Assembly (NCBI RefSeq): GCF_002743255.1
Contig: NZ_PDYY01000013.1
Location: 62,001-126,000, forward strand
DNA from: Sporosarcina sp. P2
GTDB taxonomy: Bacteria > Bacillota > Bacilli > Bacillales_A > Planococcaceae
Length of the DNA stretch: 64,000 nucleotides
Direction of reading: 5' to 3'
The notes under the pieces were generated by a model, which did not search any database, was not told the DNA's origin, and was given only the letters and a program-made list of their open reading frames with translations. The translations under genes and the position numbers were made by a program. Positions 32,431 through 41,732 of this stretch are shown one piece after another; position 1 is the first letter of the stretch; the number at the start of each line of letters is the position of its first letter.

Positions 32431-33861
32431 TTATTCGCCACCAGTCCAGCCGACAATTGTTAGTATATATAGAATGACAAAGCTCATTAGCATGAAGATT
32501 AATACTGCGGGGAAAACCCAACGTACCCATTTTGTAAAGGGTACACCTGCCATTACACAAGAACCGATTGTCCAACCAAGCACTGGAGACACTAGATTTG
32601 TGAAACCATCACCAAACTGGAAAGCTTGAATTGCTAACTGATTTGGTAGACCCAGCGTGTTGGCAATTGGTTCTATGATTGGAACAAGAATCGCTGCCTT
32701 ACTTGTAGCTGATGGTATAAGCGGATTAATTATAGCGACAACTATACTTATTCCAATTGTAGCAAAACTTTGGTTAAGCTCCATTAATGGCTTTGTCATG
32801 GTAAAAACAATTGTATCAATGATATTTCCTTCCGTTAAAACCAATGACATAACACGAGCTAAACCGATAATAAAGGCAATAAAAGCTATAGAAGCAATTC
32901 CCTTAGAAAAGTTTTCACCAATATCATCAAAGGACATACGAGTCAATAGTCCAATAACGATAGCAGCTATTATAGCAACAACAGTAAAGAAGTGGTAAAG
33001 CTGTTCTCCCCCAAATACAGAATAAGCGATGATCACTAAAAAATGAGCAATAAAAACCAATAGTGCCAAAATACTTGTTAATTTAAGTTTTTCTTCTTTT
33101 ATTACATCGTCTCCATATTGATTACCTAATTGGTGTGCTCTCCATCCATTACTATACATTAGAGAAGTTTTTTCATTACTTTGAATTTTTTTGATGTAAC
33201 GCATAAGATAAATTAAGCCAACAATCATAAATAAGTTTACAGAAATGAACCGAAATCCGATTCCGGAATAAGGTGTAACACCAATCATCAATTGAGATAT
33301 AACATGGCCTTGAGGTCCAGTTGCGAATCCAATTAAGGTCGGAAAAGTTGTAATACCGATAGCAACAAGTGGATCCAGTTTCAACTTCCTAGCAAATATG
33401 ACACCAATTGGTACTAATGCAATCAGTGAATCACTACCTGCAAGTGCACCAATATAAACCATCAATATAAACATTACACTAACTAAAATACCCATCCCTT
33501 TATCTTGTAATTTAAAAATAGCCCAGTTCAAAATATTATCTATTGCACCAGATGCGAGTAGTACAGCAATTGTTGCACCCGATACTAAAACAAGGTAAAT
33601 AATGATGCTAGACTCATTCAATCCATCCAATATTAACATCATCATCTTCCAGGGACTTACAGGAGTTTGATGTCCGAGGAACGCAAACTGATTTCCTAAA
33701 ACAGTCCCATCCTCATCCGTCGCAAAATTACCTGCTGGGATTATATATGTTGCAATACTGCCCAATAATAATATCCCCATCATTATCCAAAATAAATGTG
33801 GCAACTGGAACTTTTTCTTATTAATAATTAGATTTTCATCTGCCTTAAATTGCTTTTCCAT
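32431..33861 (-). CDS. YfcC-type permease (DcuC/ArsB-NhaD superfamily)
   Basis: A 476-residue membrane transporter with about 12 helices of the YfcC/C4-dicarboxylate-anaerobic-carrier-like family. Diagnostic stretches: PHLFWIMMGILLLGSIATYI with IPAG, GSDSLIALVPIGVIFARKL, PTLIGFATGPQGH, and NPLIPSATSKAAILVPII. Family members take up dicarboxylates, amino acids or peptides with cations. Its position upstream of the amidohydrolase suggests that it imports the substrate. A near-perfect cre site lies about 150 bp upstream. Confidence 0.82.
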   Translation of the reverse strand: MEKQFKADENLIINKKKFQLPHLFWIMMGILLLGSIATYIIPAGNFATDEDGTVLGNQFAFLGHQTPVSPWKMMMLILDGLNESSIIIYLVLVSGATIAVLLASGAIDNILNWAIFKLQDKGMGILVSVMFILMVYIGALAGSDSLIALVPIGVIFARKLKLDPLVAIGITTFPTLIGFATGPQGHVISQLMIGVTPYSGIGFRFISVNLFMIVGLIYLMRYIKKIQSNEKTSLMYSNGWRAHQLGNQYGDDVIKEEKLKLTSILALLVFIAHFLVIIAYSVFGGEQLYHFFTVVAIIAAIVIGLLTRMSFDDIGENFSKGIASIAFIAFIIGLARVMSLVLTEGNIIDTIVFTMTKPLMELNQSFATIGISIVVAIINPLIPSATSKAAILVPIIEPIANTLGLPNQLAIQAFQFGDGFTNLVSPVLGWTIGSCVMAGVPFTKWVRWVFPAVLIFMLMSFVILYILTIVGWTGGE

Positions 33862-34009
33862 AATGAGAATCCCCTTTTTAATTTAGATGTATTCTTATCA
33901 TTTAAAGGATATATTCTAAAACACTTTCACTTGGAAGCCTTATATGTTTACATTACTTAAGCACTAAAATTTTATACCCATCTCAAAAAACTTCTAATCA
34001 TGAACTGAA

Positions 34010-34023
34010 CGAAAGCGCTTACA
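34010..34023. promoter_or_regulatory. cre-like catabolite control site
   Basis: CGAAAGCGCTTACA matches the CcpA consensus TGAAAGCGCTTWCA at all but the first base. It lies upstream of the transporter-hydrolase-lyase genes, so carbon catabolite control is likely. Confidence 0.65.
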
Positions 34024-34096
34024 CATCTTTCATTCAAGTTTAATTATGTCTAGATGTAGTATTTCTCTTCAAATGAATACTACATCTTTTAACCAA

Positions 34097-34421
34097 TTAA
34101 CTTCTTATAATGTTTTCTTTCTTTTGAAATACTGGCACATCTATTTCAATAGTCTTCGGATATTTAATTCCAGCCCCTGTATTTAGTACAACGACTTGTC
34201 CATCTTCTTTAATCCAACCATCTTCCCGAAGGTGCGGCGGCAAATGCTAACGTACCTTCGGGACAGACAAATGTCCCCTCTGAAGAAGCGATAAAACTTA
34301 ATTCTTTCATTAGAGCGCCGTTACTTATAGCTATTGCACAGCGGTTTGTTTTTTCAATACCTTCCACTAATTCTTACAATTCACGAAGTCCTTTATAAAT
34401 GCCAATATAGCTATAAGTCAT
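34097..34421 (-). pseudogene. thrC: Threonine synthase C-terminal remnant
   Basis: Minus-strand frames encode EKTNRCAIAISNGALMKELS and EGTFVCPEGTLAFAAA, then after a frameshift near 34230 EDGWIKEDGQVVVLNTGAGI, KYPKTIEIDVPVFQKKENII. These are the last 110 residues of a PLP-dependent threonine synthase. An in-frame TAA (about 34376) interrupts the upstream part and the catalytic N-terminal domain is absent. It lies within the catabolic cluster between RidA and the transporter gene. Confidence 0.8.
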
Positions 34422-34424
34422 TTA

Positions 34425-34799
34425 TTAACGAATGGCAATCGATTCAATTTCAACCAAAGCGTTTTTGGGAAGTTCTTTGACTCCTACCATGGCTCTAGCT
34501 GGTTTACTATCACCGAAGTACTTATCGTATACTTCATTTACTTCTACTACTTTATCTAATGAAGTAAGGTAGACTGTATTTTTCACAACATTTTTTGCAG
34601 ATAAACCGGCGGCTATCAAAATCGATTCTATATTTTCCAGACACTGCTCTGCCTGTTCCACGATATCTTCATTCATTTTATTGGTAGTTGTGTTAATAGG
34701 TAATTGACCCGAAATGAATAAAATATTATCCCTTTCTACTGCTTGTGAGTAGGCACCTACTGCTGCTGGAGCATTATCGGTATGAATCTTCTTGAACAT
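34425..34799 (-). CDS. ridA: RidA family enamine/imine deaminase
   Basis: A 124-residue RidA (YjgF/UK114) protein. It hydrolyses reactive 2-aminoacrylate and related imines produced by PLP enzymes. Family motifs: APAAVGAYSQAVERDNILFI, SGQLPINTTT, VVKNTVYLTSLD, KPARAMVGVKELPKNALVEI, including the conserved Arg in ARAMV and the C-terminal Glu in VEIE. ATG at 34799 directly follows the stop of the YheO-type regulator (1 nt apart). Removing the 2-aminoacrylate released by the PatB-like lyase downstream would be a fitting task. Confidence 0.9.
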   Translation of the reverse strand: MFKKIHTDNAPAAVGAYSQAVERDNILFISGQLPINTTTNKMNEDIVEQAEQCLENIESILIAAGLSAKNVVKNTVYLTSLDKVVEVNEVYDKYFGDSKPARAMVGVKELPKNALVEIESIAIR

Positions 34800-34800
34800 A

Positions 34801-35469
34801 TTAATCATCTCCCAAACTATTATTAAAACTTTGCTCCATACGAACTTTCTGAAGGTAATTGTAAATAGTGAACTTCGACACTCCTAGAACACTAGCGATA
34901 TATTCAGTAGCACCTTTAATTAAGAATGTACCCTTCGACTCTAATTCCCTAATGACTTCTATTTTTTCTTCAGTATCCAACAGTGCAGGAGCTTTAAAGT
35001 GTTTTTCAAGTGCTTGCCTTGTCATTGATTGGATCACTTCATGTACATCGGTATAAAAGTTTTCATTTCTTTGCACGTCCTCTTTGAAACTAATAATTTC
35101 TTGAACTTCACCTCCCAGTTGAATTAATAAACTAATATCAAAATTGATGCATAACGCTCCTATTACCCTATCGTGAGAGTCTTTCAAAAATACAGTTGAT
35201 GATTTCATAACGGAACCTTTTCCAGATACTGTTTTGTAGTTCGCAAAATCTTCCCCATGCCCATTTTTTAATTGCTGTAACACTAAATCCGTGATTGGTG
35301 AACCAACATCCCGACCTGTCACTGATCCAGCCAAGTGGATAAGCGATTTTTCCAGACTACTAAAATCGTGTACAGCAACTTCGCACTTCGATCCAAACAT
35401 CTCGACTAAAATATCAGCAGTGCGAATCGCGTGATCAAAAACTAATTTATTTTCTTTTTCCAATTCCAT
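34801..35469 (-). CDS. YheO-type transcriptional regulator (PAS-like + HTH)
   Basis: A 222-residue regulator of the YheO family. The N-terminal PAS-like domain reads CEVAVHDFSSLEKSLIHLAG, then SVTGRDVGSPITDLVL and GSVMKSSTVFLKDSHDRVIG. The C-terminal HTH_22 domain contains LESKGTFLIKGATEYIASVL then GVSKFTIYNYLQKV. A paralogue is at 53800-54435. Regulators of this family sit with amino acid and RidA genes. The start at 35469 (ATG after GGTGGGAG) is preferred to the open frame at 35502. It is the first gene of the cluster, and is nearly contiguous with ridA. Confidence 0.85.
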   Translation of the reverse strand: MELEKENKLVFDHAIRTADILVEMFGSKCEVAVHDFSSLEKSLIHLAGSVTGRDVGSPITDLVLQQLKNGHGEDFANYKTVSGKGSVMKSSTVFLKDSHDRVIGALCINFDISLLIQLGGEVQEIISFKEDVQRNENFYTDVHEVIQSMTRQALEKHFKAPALLDTEEKIEVIRELESKGTFLIKGATEYIASVLGVSKFTIYNYLQKVRMEQSFNNSLGDD

Positions 35470-35637
35470 CCACTCCCACCTCTCGTTATCTAGGTAAAGC
35501 AACTATTCGGATAACTATATAATCAATATTATCAGACTGTTATTTTAATTACAACAAATTTTTAACCATTAAAATTTTGTTGTAACTGAAATCTTTTTAT
35601 AGGTTATAAAGTTTATGGCTATCTGACAAATCAACAA

Positions 35638-35745
35638 ATGAGAGTTTGGCGCATTTATCACAGTAATTTTAAATACTATGAAATGGCTGTTTTAACAGAA
35701 CTTCGCGAGTATTTTCGGACAGGAGATGTTTCTATTGTTAGGTAG
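35638..35745 (+). pseudogene. Possible Tn3-family transposase fragment
   Basis: A 35-codon plus-strand stretch: WRIYHSNFKYYEMAVLTELR then EYFRTGDVSIVR and a stop. It resembles the Tn3 TnpA region that reads like YYE...L.ELR..LRSGDI.V. No ribosome binding site, no longer frame. Only the short motif supports it. Confidence 0.35.
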
Positions 35746-36400
35746 CAAGTTCACATTCACTACGTCCACTTGTCCAATAAAAATAAAGCCGATGATTCCT
35801 TAGCGTAGGAAAAATCGGATTGGTGGTTGTTTTTAATAACTTTTTGAACGCAATTAAAATACCATGGTTATATGCTTAAGATGAATTGTTAATTTGTACA
35901 TCATTTTTTGTTTGAAAAGACATATGTATTCTCCATGCTTCTTTAGTTAACATAACGACACTTCTAGTAGTTGATCCAGGCAGACAAGCACTTGTAACAC
36001 TTCAGTTCCCTCTATGGCCTTTCCCTTTCGTTATGTGTGAAATATACATCGTTATATTAACGGGCTTTTGGTGAATGACAGACCTGTCTAACTGAATAGC
36101 TATGCAGATTGACCTCAACGATGAGTAGATGAAAAACCCTCGCGGAAAGTCATGGGGAAATTCATTCAAATTTATCCATAATTAGCATGTGAATCCTTTT
36201 TATAAGTAACGACATTCCTCTAATACCTATGTCTATGTCCTATACGCCGTCAATACGGACCCATGTTTCATTCTTATATGCACCTACAGGTACCAGGTCC
36301 CTACACAATTAGGGTGTCAGTTACTTTTAAAAAACGTACTATTAGATATACCAGACCCGAAAACATGTTGCGATAAATAATACTCAACAAACAAGCATTT
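35746..36400. other. Gene-poor interval with coding-like remnants
   Basis: About 650 bp without an intact gene. On the minus strand near 35880-36010 a frame reads CLPGSTTRSVVMLTKEAWRI then HMSFQTKNDVQINNSS before TAA, without a start; the origin is not recognised. Near 36290 is GGTACCAGGTCCC then AGGGTGTCAGTTAC, which resembles intergenic repeats of Bacillaceae. Confidence 0.35.
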
Positions 36401-36431
36401 TTGACTGTATCCGTATCAACTCGTATATACT
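36401..36431 (+). promoter_or_regulatory. Promoter of the VOC gene with 19-bp spacer
   Basis: TTGACT (36401) and TATACT (36426) with a 19-bp spacer, 30 bp before the VOC gene. The spacing suggests a MerR-type activator, but no clear dyad is present. Confidence 0.45.
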
Positions 36432-36460
36432 ACATACAAAAGAGAAAAGGAGCAAAACCC

Positions 36461-36853
36461 ATGATTAATAAAATCGGTCAAATTATGTTATATGTACACA
36501 ATCAAGAAGAGGCAGTGGATTTTTGGACGAAAAAGGTTGGATTTACTGTAATTTCTGATGAGGATAACGGTCAAGGTATGAGATGGATTGAAATAGCTCC
36601 AACCAAAGAAGCGGAAACGAGTATAGTCCTTCACAACAAGGAAATGATTGCTGAGATGCAGCCGGAATTGAATCTTGGCACTCCTTCTTTACTGTTTTTC
36701 TCAGAAGATCTCGAAACGTTACATAGTACCTTGTCAAATGAAGATATTACGGTGGGAGAGATAGTCGATATGCCTTCGGGGAGGGTATTTAACTTTGCCG
36801 ATAGCGAACAAAATTATTTTGCGGTTATGGAAAAAGTACATAACGAATCGTAA
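36461..36853 (+). CDS. VOC family protein
   Basis: 130 residues, vicinal-oxygen-chelate fold: KIGQIMLYVHNQEEAVDFWT, then VGFTVISDEDNGQGMRWIEI and FADSEQNYFAVME. The first module starts with Gln instead of the usual metal His, but a Glu is near the end. It resembles the YraH/glyoxalase-like resistance proteins. ATG at 36461 follows AAAAGGAG; the frame extends to 36401 only by chance across the promoter. Confidence 0.8.
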   Translation: MINKIGQIMLYVHNQEEAVDFWTKKVGFTVISDEDNGQGMRWIEIAPTKEAETSIVLHNKEMIAEMQPELNLGTPSLLFFSEDLETLHSTLSNEDITVGEIVDMPSGRVFNFADSEQNYFAVMEKVHNES

Positions 36854-37036
36854 CGTGTTGCATGAAAATACTAGTTGTTCCATTCGCTTCCACTTGTATA
36901 CATGGGAACCGCTTGAGATTGTCAGATCAGTTCAGAAGCTAACACTTAGTTGGTTGGAACATGTCCGAATGCAGTTAGGATTCATTCTGATTCAACAAAC
37001 TAGATATTTCATTAGACAAAAATAACGCCATGGCAT

Positions 37037-37153
37037 CTATATACCACGGCGTTTCATTTCTTCTTCAAGCAGTTCAATAAATTCTGGTTCTACCTGTACT
37101 TCCCCTGTGCGCTCATAGACCTCAAGCAATGCTGCGTTTGATAAGTTTAGCAT
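37037..37153 (-). CDS. sda: Sda-like sporulation kinase inhibitor
   Basis: A 38-residue protein: MLNLSNAALLEVYERTGEVQ then EPEFIELLEEEMKRRGI. It follows the Sda pattern (LSD..L...Y..A..L.L...FI.LI..E..RR), two helices forming a hairpin. In Bacillus subtilis Sda binds the dimerisation domain of sporulation kinases and blocks phosphorelay start when replication is disturbed. AGTAGGGG precedes the ATG. It diverges from a sporulation-type histidine kinase gene. It is too short for many gene finders. Orthology is by pattern only. Confidence 0.7.
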   Translation of the reverse strand: MLNLSNAALLEVYERTGEVQVEPEFIELLEEEMKRRGI

Positions 37154-37428
37154 AAGACCCCTACTTTCTTGTATATGAACTTTGTTTGTTTACCATACCC
37201 CTAAATCAAGCATTTAAACCTTTACGTACATAATCGTATCAGTTTTTTCACTCATTTTGTTGCTCGCTGCACGTCCAGCTAAAAAGCAGAACAAAGAGTT
37301 CCAAACACCATTTCTTTTACAAGCACTAGTGAAAATTCACTAAACGTGATAAAAGACTGAATATTTAATACGCTTTTTAATACATTATCTGTTATAATTT
37401 TAATAAATATTTTAAAGGAGTTTTAAAT

Positions 37429-38763
37429 ATCACATACTTTATCGATGAAGGTAGAAAGACGGAACTGGCTAAAGGCATAGAATCGTTACTAGTGGGCCAT
37501 GTGGTATATACGTATACAGACAGTAACAAGTATATAGAACACGCTACATCATATATAGCTGAAGGATTGGATAAAAATCACGTCATTTTGTATGTAGATC
37601 AGCCACAGAGTTTTGCATCTGTTAAAGAAAACCTTAGAAATAACGGTTATTCGGAAGAACAAATGGATAACATTTATTTTGTTGATACCCACATAGCATA
37701 TAAAAAGCATGAAGATTTTAATCCTGAAGCTATTTTAAAGGATTTACATGACTTCTTTGAACCTCATGTGAAAGAAGGTAACGTGCTTCGCGGGTGGGGA
37801 TTGGTGACTTGGCGTCCTCAAAGTATAAAAACGTTAGTTCCTTCGGTCGCATTACATGAACAAAACTTTGATGAATTTTTCTCTAGAGTAGCTAATATCA
37901 CACGTAATTATATCAATGTGTGCGCGTATGATAGTGTATCTTTATCTAGTTCACTCTTAATTGAACTTTTGCAAACCCATGAATACCATATGACGGATAC
38001 GCATTTCTTACCTTCTCATTTATATAAAAAAGAGTCTCTTCGTTTCACAGGAATATCCAAACAACTGCAGTTTGAAAATGAACTACGAAATCATGATACG
38101 CGTAGAGATAAATTACACATCACGGGAAAATTGGCTACCATTATTGCCCATGAACTTCGCACTTCCCTAACTGTCGTGCAAGGTCGTTTACAATTATTGG
38201 ATTTGACTGACGGCAATCGTAGTGAAGCCGGTCAACTACAACTTGACGGGATCAAAAAGGAATTACAGGAAATCGAACAAATCGCTTCCAAATTCGTATC
38301 TTTAGCTGAAACACATGTAGTAAATAAAAAAGTGATCAATATTACGGAATTAATCGAAAGTGTTAAGGTCCGGATGGAGTCGGATATGGACATGAAAGCC
38401 ATTGCTATACATGTACTATCGGATAATCCCAAAATGACCATTTTTGGTGATGAATTAAAAATAAGACAAGTATTTATTAATTTAATAAAGAATGCGGTTG
38501 AGGCTATGGAAACCGGAACTATTACAATTGATATGAAAGACGATGTTGACCATGTGACTATCGACGTTGCTGATAGTGGTCCAGGTATCCCTGATGTTAT
38601 TCTACGTCAAATAGGTGAACCATTCATGTCATCAAAAGTACATGGGACGGGATTGGGATTGTTGATCTGCGAAAAAATCATTAGAGATCATAATGGGAAC
38701 TTAGTACTTCAAACGGAGGTTGGAAAAGGGACGACCTTTACAGTTAGTTTGCCAAAATCATAA
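37429..38763 (+). CDS. MEDS-domain sensor histidine kinase (sporulation-kinase type)
   Basis: A 444-residue (from ATC) or 423-residue (from GTG 37492) soluble kinase. Residues 20-190 form a MEDS sensory domain (GHVVYTYTDSNKYIEHATSY; LRGWGLVTWRPQS). HisKA follows: KLATIIAHELRTSLTVVQGR with the phospho-His. The ATPase domain has VFINLIKNAVEAME (N box), DSGPGIP, GEPFMSSK and GTGLGLLICEKII, as in KinA/KinE-type kinases. AAAGGAG lies 8 nt before ATC at 37429, and the frame reads TYFIDEGRKTELAKGIESLL before the MEDS core. So an ATC start or mutated ATG is likely. Partner response regulator absent; Spo0F is a candidate. Confidence 0.85.
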   Translation: MTYFIDEGRKTELAKGIESLLVGHVVYTYTDSNKYIEHATSYIAEGLDKNHVILYVDQPQSFASVKENLRNNGYSEEQMDNIYFVDTHIAYKKHEDFNPEAILKDLHDFFEPHVKEGNVLRGWGLVTWRPQSIKTLVPSVALHEQNFDEFFSRVANITRNYINVCAYDSVSLSSSLLIELLQTHEYHMTDTHFLPSHLYKKESLRFTGISKQLQFENELRNHDTRRDKLHITGKLATIIAHELRTSLTVVQGRLQLLDLTDGNRSEAGQLQLDGIKKELQEIEQIASKFVSLAETHVVNKKVINITELIESVKVRMESDMDMKAIAIHVLSDNPKMTIFGDELKIRQVFINLIKNAVEAMETGTITIDMKDDVDHVTIDVADSGPGIPDVILRQIGEPFMSSKVHGTGLGLLICEKIIRDHNGNLVLQTEVGKGTTFTVSLPKS

Positions 38764-38796
38764 CTAGGTTTATAACGTTGAATGAGTCTCCTTACG

Positions 38797-38836
38797 AAAA
38801 GAAGCAGAAGCCATTTAGGGCTCCTACTTCTTTTTT
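38797..38836. terminator. Bidirectional terminator
   Basis: AAAAGAAGCAG-AGCC and GGCT-CTaCTTCTTTTTT form an imperfect stem with T-runs on both strands, between the kinase and the converging AEC transporter genes. Confidence 0.75.
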
Positions 38837-38866
38837 GATTTTCTCGAAAAGTTTATGACTAGTCGT

Positions 38867-39763
38867 TCAAATCAGTACATTCAATAAAATACTTAACGTA
38901 ATAATACTAAGTAGCGTAGAAATCAAGGTGATCATCGAAACTAGTTCCGGCTCGGTATCAAATTCAATCGCATACATCGTCGTGGTGGCCGCTGTAGGCA
39001 TTGCGGAAATGATGATGAGGACTGTCCCTACTAGAGGATCCAACCCTACGAACAGCACGAAAACAAAAGCAAGTATAGGCGCAATGACCATTTTCAATAC
39101 TACGCCCGAAATGACAACTTGCCAATTTGGCCTCTTACTAATCACTGATCCTAGTTGCATGCCGAGCAAGATCATCATTACGGGAATCGCGGCATCCCCG
39201 ACCATAGACGTCGTAGACAAAATCGATTCTGGTACGGAAATCTTGAAGTACTGGAAGAGGAAAGCGAAAATCGCAGCATACGTTGTCGGCATTTTGAAGA
39301 CCATTTTTATGGATCGACCTATTCCGCTCGTACTGCGTGACGCGTAATACACACCGAAGAAATTATTTTGTAGCGATTGAATCACCATGATGAAGATGGC
39401 ATACGGCAGCGCTTTTTCTCCTAAGCTAAATAACACGACTGGCAAACCATAGTTTCCCGAATTCATGAAACCTGTGGCCAGTATGGAGGCACTTTCTACT
39501 TTCTTCTCCCACTTAAAGATTTTCGCAATCACCTTGTTTAGTAAAACCATCGCATAAAAAAGTGAAAACATATAAATCAGGATGGTCATATAACTCGCAT
39601 TGAAATCCGCCTTATATAAGGAAGTAAAGACAAGGGCTGGCGTTAGTATGTAAATTGAAAGAGAAGAAATCGATTTGATATGTAAGTCTTTGACTCGTTG
39701 TAAAATGAATCCGACTGCGAATACTGAAATGATTGGTAAAATAACTGTAAAAAATAATCCCAT
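38867..39763 (-). CDS. AEC family transporter (auxin efflux carrier type)
   Basis: A 298-residue membrane protein with about ten helices in two repeats. Family signs: GLFFTVILPIISVFAVGFIL, the central GFMNSGNYGLPVVLFSLGEK crossing motif, GDAAIPVMMILLGMQLG and ISAMPTAATTTMYAIEF. Bacterial members carry malate or other organic acids, or amino acids; the substrate is unknown. The start has CAATAGAGGTG upstream. It converges with the kinase gene. Confidence 0.85.
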   Translation of the reverse strand: MGLFFTVILPIISVFAVGFILQRVKDLHIKSISSLSIYILTPALVFTSLYKADFNASYMTILIYMFSLFYAMVLLNKVIAKIFKWEKKVESASILATGFMNSGNYGLPVVLFSLGEKALPYAIFIMVIQSLQNNFFGVYYASRSTSGIGRSIKMVFKMPTTYAAIFAFLFQYFKISVPESILSTTSMVGDAAIPVMMILLGMQLGSVISKRPNWQVVISGVVLKMVIAPILAFVFVLFVGLDPLVGTVLIIISAMPTAATTTMYAIEFDTEPELVSMITLISTLLSIITLSILLNVLI

Positions 39764-39923
39764 TTATACACCTCTATTGTTCCTGTCATCTCAGAATCTG
39801 GATTGGACGTAGGTGCCTTTGATAAACTTCAAAGACACCTTACGGATTCCATACTACTAGTAATCTTGTAGATTGTCTCCTTATATGAGATGTTCATTTG
39901 CAAATGGTACATTACTTATTACA

Positions 39924-41393
39924 TTACGTTCCACGAATTGCAATGGCTTCATCATGCGTTTCATGAATATAGTTTGCAATTTCTTCTTGCTCCCCTGCCA
40001 ATTCAGTCAGCGTGGCATTTAACTCTTCCACTGCTGCTGTGCTTTGCTCAACTACCGCAGCAAATTCTACCGTGCGCTCACGTATCGTTAATGTTCGTCC
40101 CGTAATGACATCAAATTCACTTATGAATTTAGCTAACCCATTTTGCAATGCAGACATGACTTCATGCAACACGTTAAATGACGCACTGGATTCATCCGCC
40201 ACACTGTTTTGCATCGTCAACTGCTTTACCCCTTCTTCTAATTTTCCAACCGCAATCGTATTCGTACTATTTAACTCCATAAGATTCGTGTCGATCTTCT
40301 GAAGTGTCTCATCTGTCAATCTAGCCAGTTTACGAATTTCATCTGCGACTACCGCAAAGCCTTTGCCATGTTCGCCTGCACGCGCTGCTTCAATCGATGC
40401 ATTTAATGCCAATAAATTGGTTTGCTCTGTAATTTGTTTAATGGAACTTGCAAACGCATTGGTCTCGTCAATTTTACTTGAAAGAATACCAAATGTATGA
40501 TTCAAATCTATAAAGAATACGGCAAATGTATCAAGGCTCTCTTTCAATTGAGTCATTTGTGCAGTTCCCGCCTCCGCTTTACTACCTGCATCATTTGTTT
40601 TGTCGCCCAGTTCACCAAGGCCTGTCGAAATCTCTTGAATCGCTTCATATGTCTGTTCCGCGTTTTCAGCAATCTCCGAAATATGATCGGCTTGATGTTG
40701 GCTACCTGAACTCACTTCATTGACCGCCTCTAACATTTCGCGCTGGGAAGTCGTTGACCTAGCCGTATTCGTTTGAATAAACGCTAGATTAGACGTGATT
40801 TTCGTCACGGCTGCGTCAAGCTTCTCAAACAGCATTTGTTCTTCTTCGGCTTTCTCCGACGTAAGTGCAAGAAGCTCTTCTACGTGATGAAAGACACGAT
40901 CATTCTGTCTCACTAATAAAAACAAACAAAGTGCAGTGAGAAAGTGAAGTAGAATCAAATTGGAACCGCTTCCAATAATGATTTCAGGTGATATGAAATA
41001 TCTATTGTTCACGAGCAGTGCAATCAAGCTCAGTACATAGGCAATTCCAATAATATGCATTTTCCCATGAACGGCACCTAACACTAAGACTAGATAAATC
41101 ACGCCAATCGTCCCTAGGTTAGCATTTGAGAATAAAATGAGACTCATGGAAATGCAAAAAGTCAAAAAAATTAAAATGTAAGGAAACTGTCTTGCGATGA
41201 AAGTTGATTGATTCATAAATAAGTAAAAAATGATGGCCACGACGAACGGAATGGCAACGGATGTAATAATAATCATGGACGACTGAAGAATGATTTGTGC
41301 AAGGAGTCCAAGTCCCGCTGTTAGTCCAAAACTGAGCGCCATAATGTTGTTTTTGTTCATCCAATCCGTGTGTTTTAGTTCTTCAATTTTCAT
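39924..41393 (-). CDS. Methyl-accepting chemotaxis protein
   Basis: A 489-residue chemoreceptor. It begins with about six membrane helices (residues 15-165) and no large extracellular sensor, then a cytoplasmic signalling coiled coil. The hairpin tip is intact: [20 protein letters not shown] then [20 protein letters not shown]. It lacks a clear HAMP domain, so signals are likely sensed within the membrane or by proton-motive force, an inference. ATG at 41393 follows AAAGGAGAATG. CheV lies 16 kb away. Confidence 0.9.
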   Translation of the reverse strand: MKIEELKHTDWMNKNNIMALSFGLTAGLGLLAQIILQSSMIIITSVAIPFVVAIIFYLFMNQSTFIARQFPYILIFLTFCISMSLILFSNANLGTIGVIYLVLVLGAVHGKMHIIGIAYVLSLIALLVNNRYFISPEIIIGSGSNLILLHFLTALCLFLLVRQNDRVFHHVEELLALTSEKAEEEQMLFEKLDAAVTKITSNLAFIQTNTARSTTSQREMLEAVNEVSSGSQHQADHISEIAENAEQTYEAIQEISTGLGELGDKTNDAGSKAEAGTAQMTQLKESLDTFAVFFIDLNHTFGILSSKIDETNAFASSIKQITEQTNLLALNASIEAARAGEHGKGFAVVADEIRKLARLTDETLQKIDTNLMELNSTNTIAVGKLEEGVKQLTMQNSVADESSASFNVLHEVMSALQNGLAKFISEFDVITGRTLTIRERTVEFAAVVEQSTAAVEELNATLTELAGEQEEIANYIHETHDEAIAIRGT

Positions 41394-41600
41394 CTTTCAT
41401 TCTCCTTTGGTGGCAATAGGCCCAGGAGGGTTATGGAATACCCTTATGTATAAGGTATCATTTATAATAATCTAAATACATAGGTAATTTGATTCAATTA
41501 TATTCATATAACTTTTCAGCAGAAGAGCTATATGACGTTTTCTGAAAGTATAGCTACGTCTTGGATGTTTCTCTATTTCCTATAATCTAGTAAATTTCCA

Positions 41601-41732
41601 TCACCACTTGGCTATAATCCTTTCATACAATGCTTCCAACTCGTCATCCCCCATCCTCTCTACATAACTCATCGAATAATTCGAGCGCAAGCAAATTATC
41701 AAAACCAGCACTCCGCGTTCTTCCACTGTCAT
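41601..41732 (-). CDS. BH0509-family small phage protein
   Basis: A 43-residue protein: MTVEERGVLVLIICLRSNYS then MSYVERMGDDELEALYERII. This follows the BH0509 family pattern (short, ending in DeeLe.LY.), common in phage replication regions of Bacilli. GGAGGTGG precedes the ATG, which overlaps the previous gene's stop as ATGA. It is the last gene of the replication operon. Function unknown. Confidence 0.65.
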   Translation of the reverse strand: MTVEERGVLVLIICLRSNYSMSYVERMGDDELEALYERIIAKW

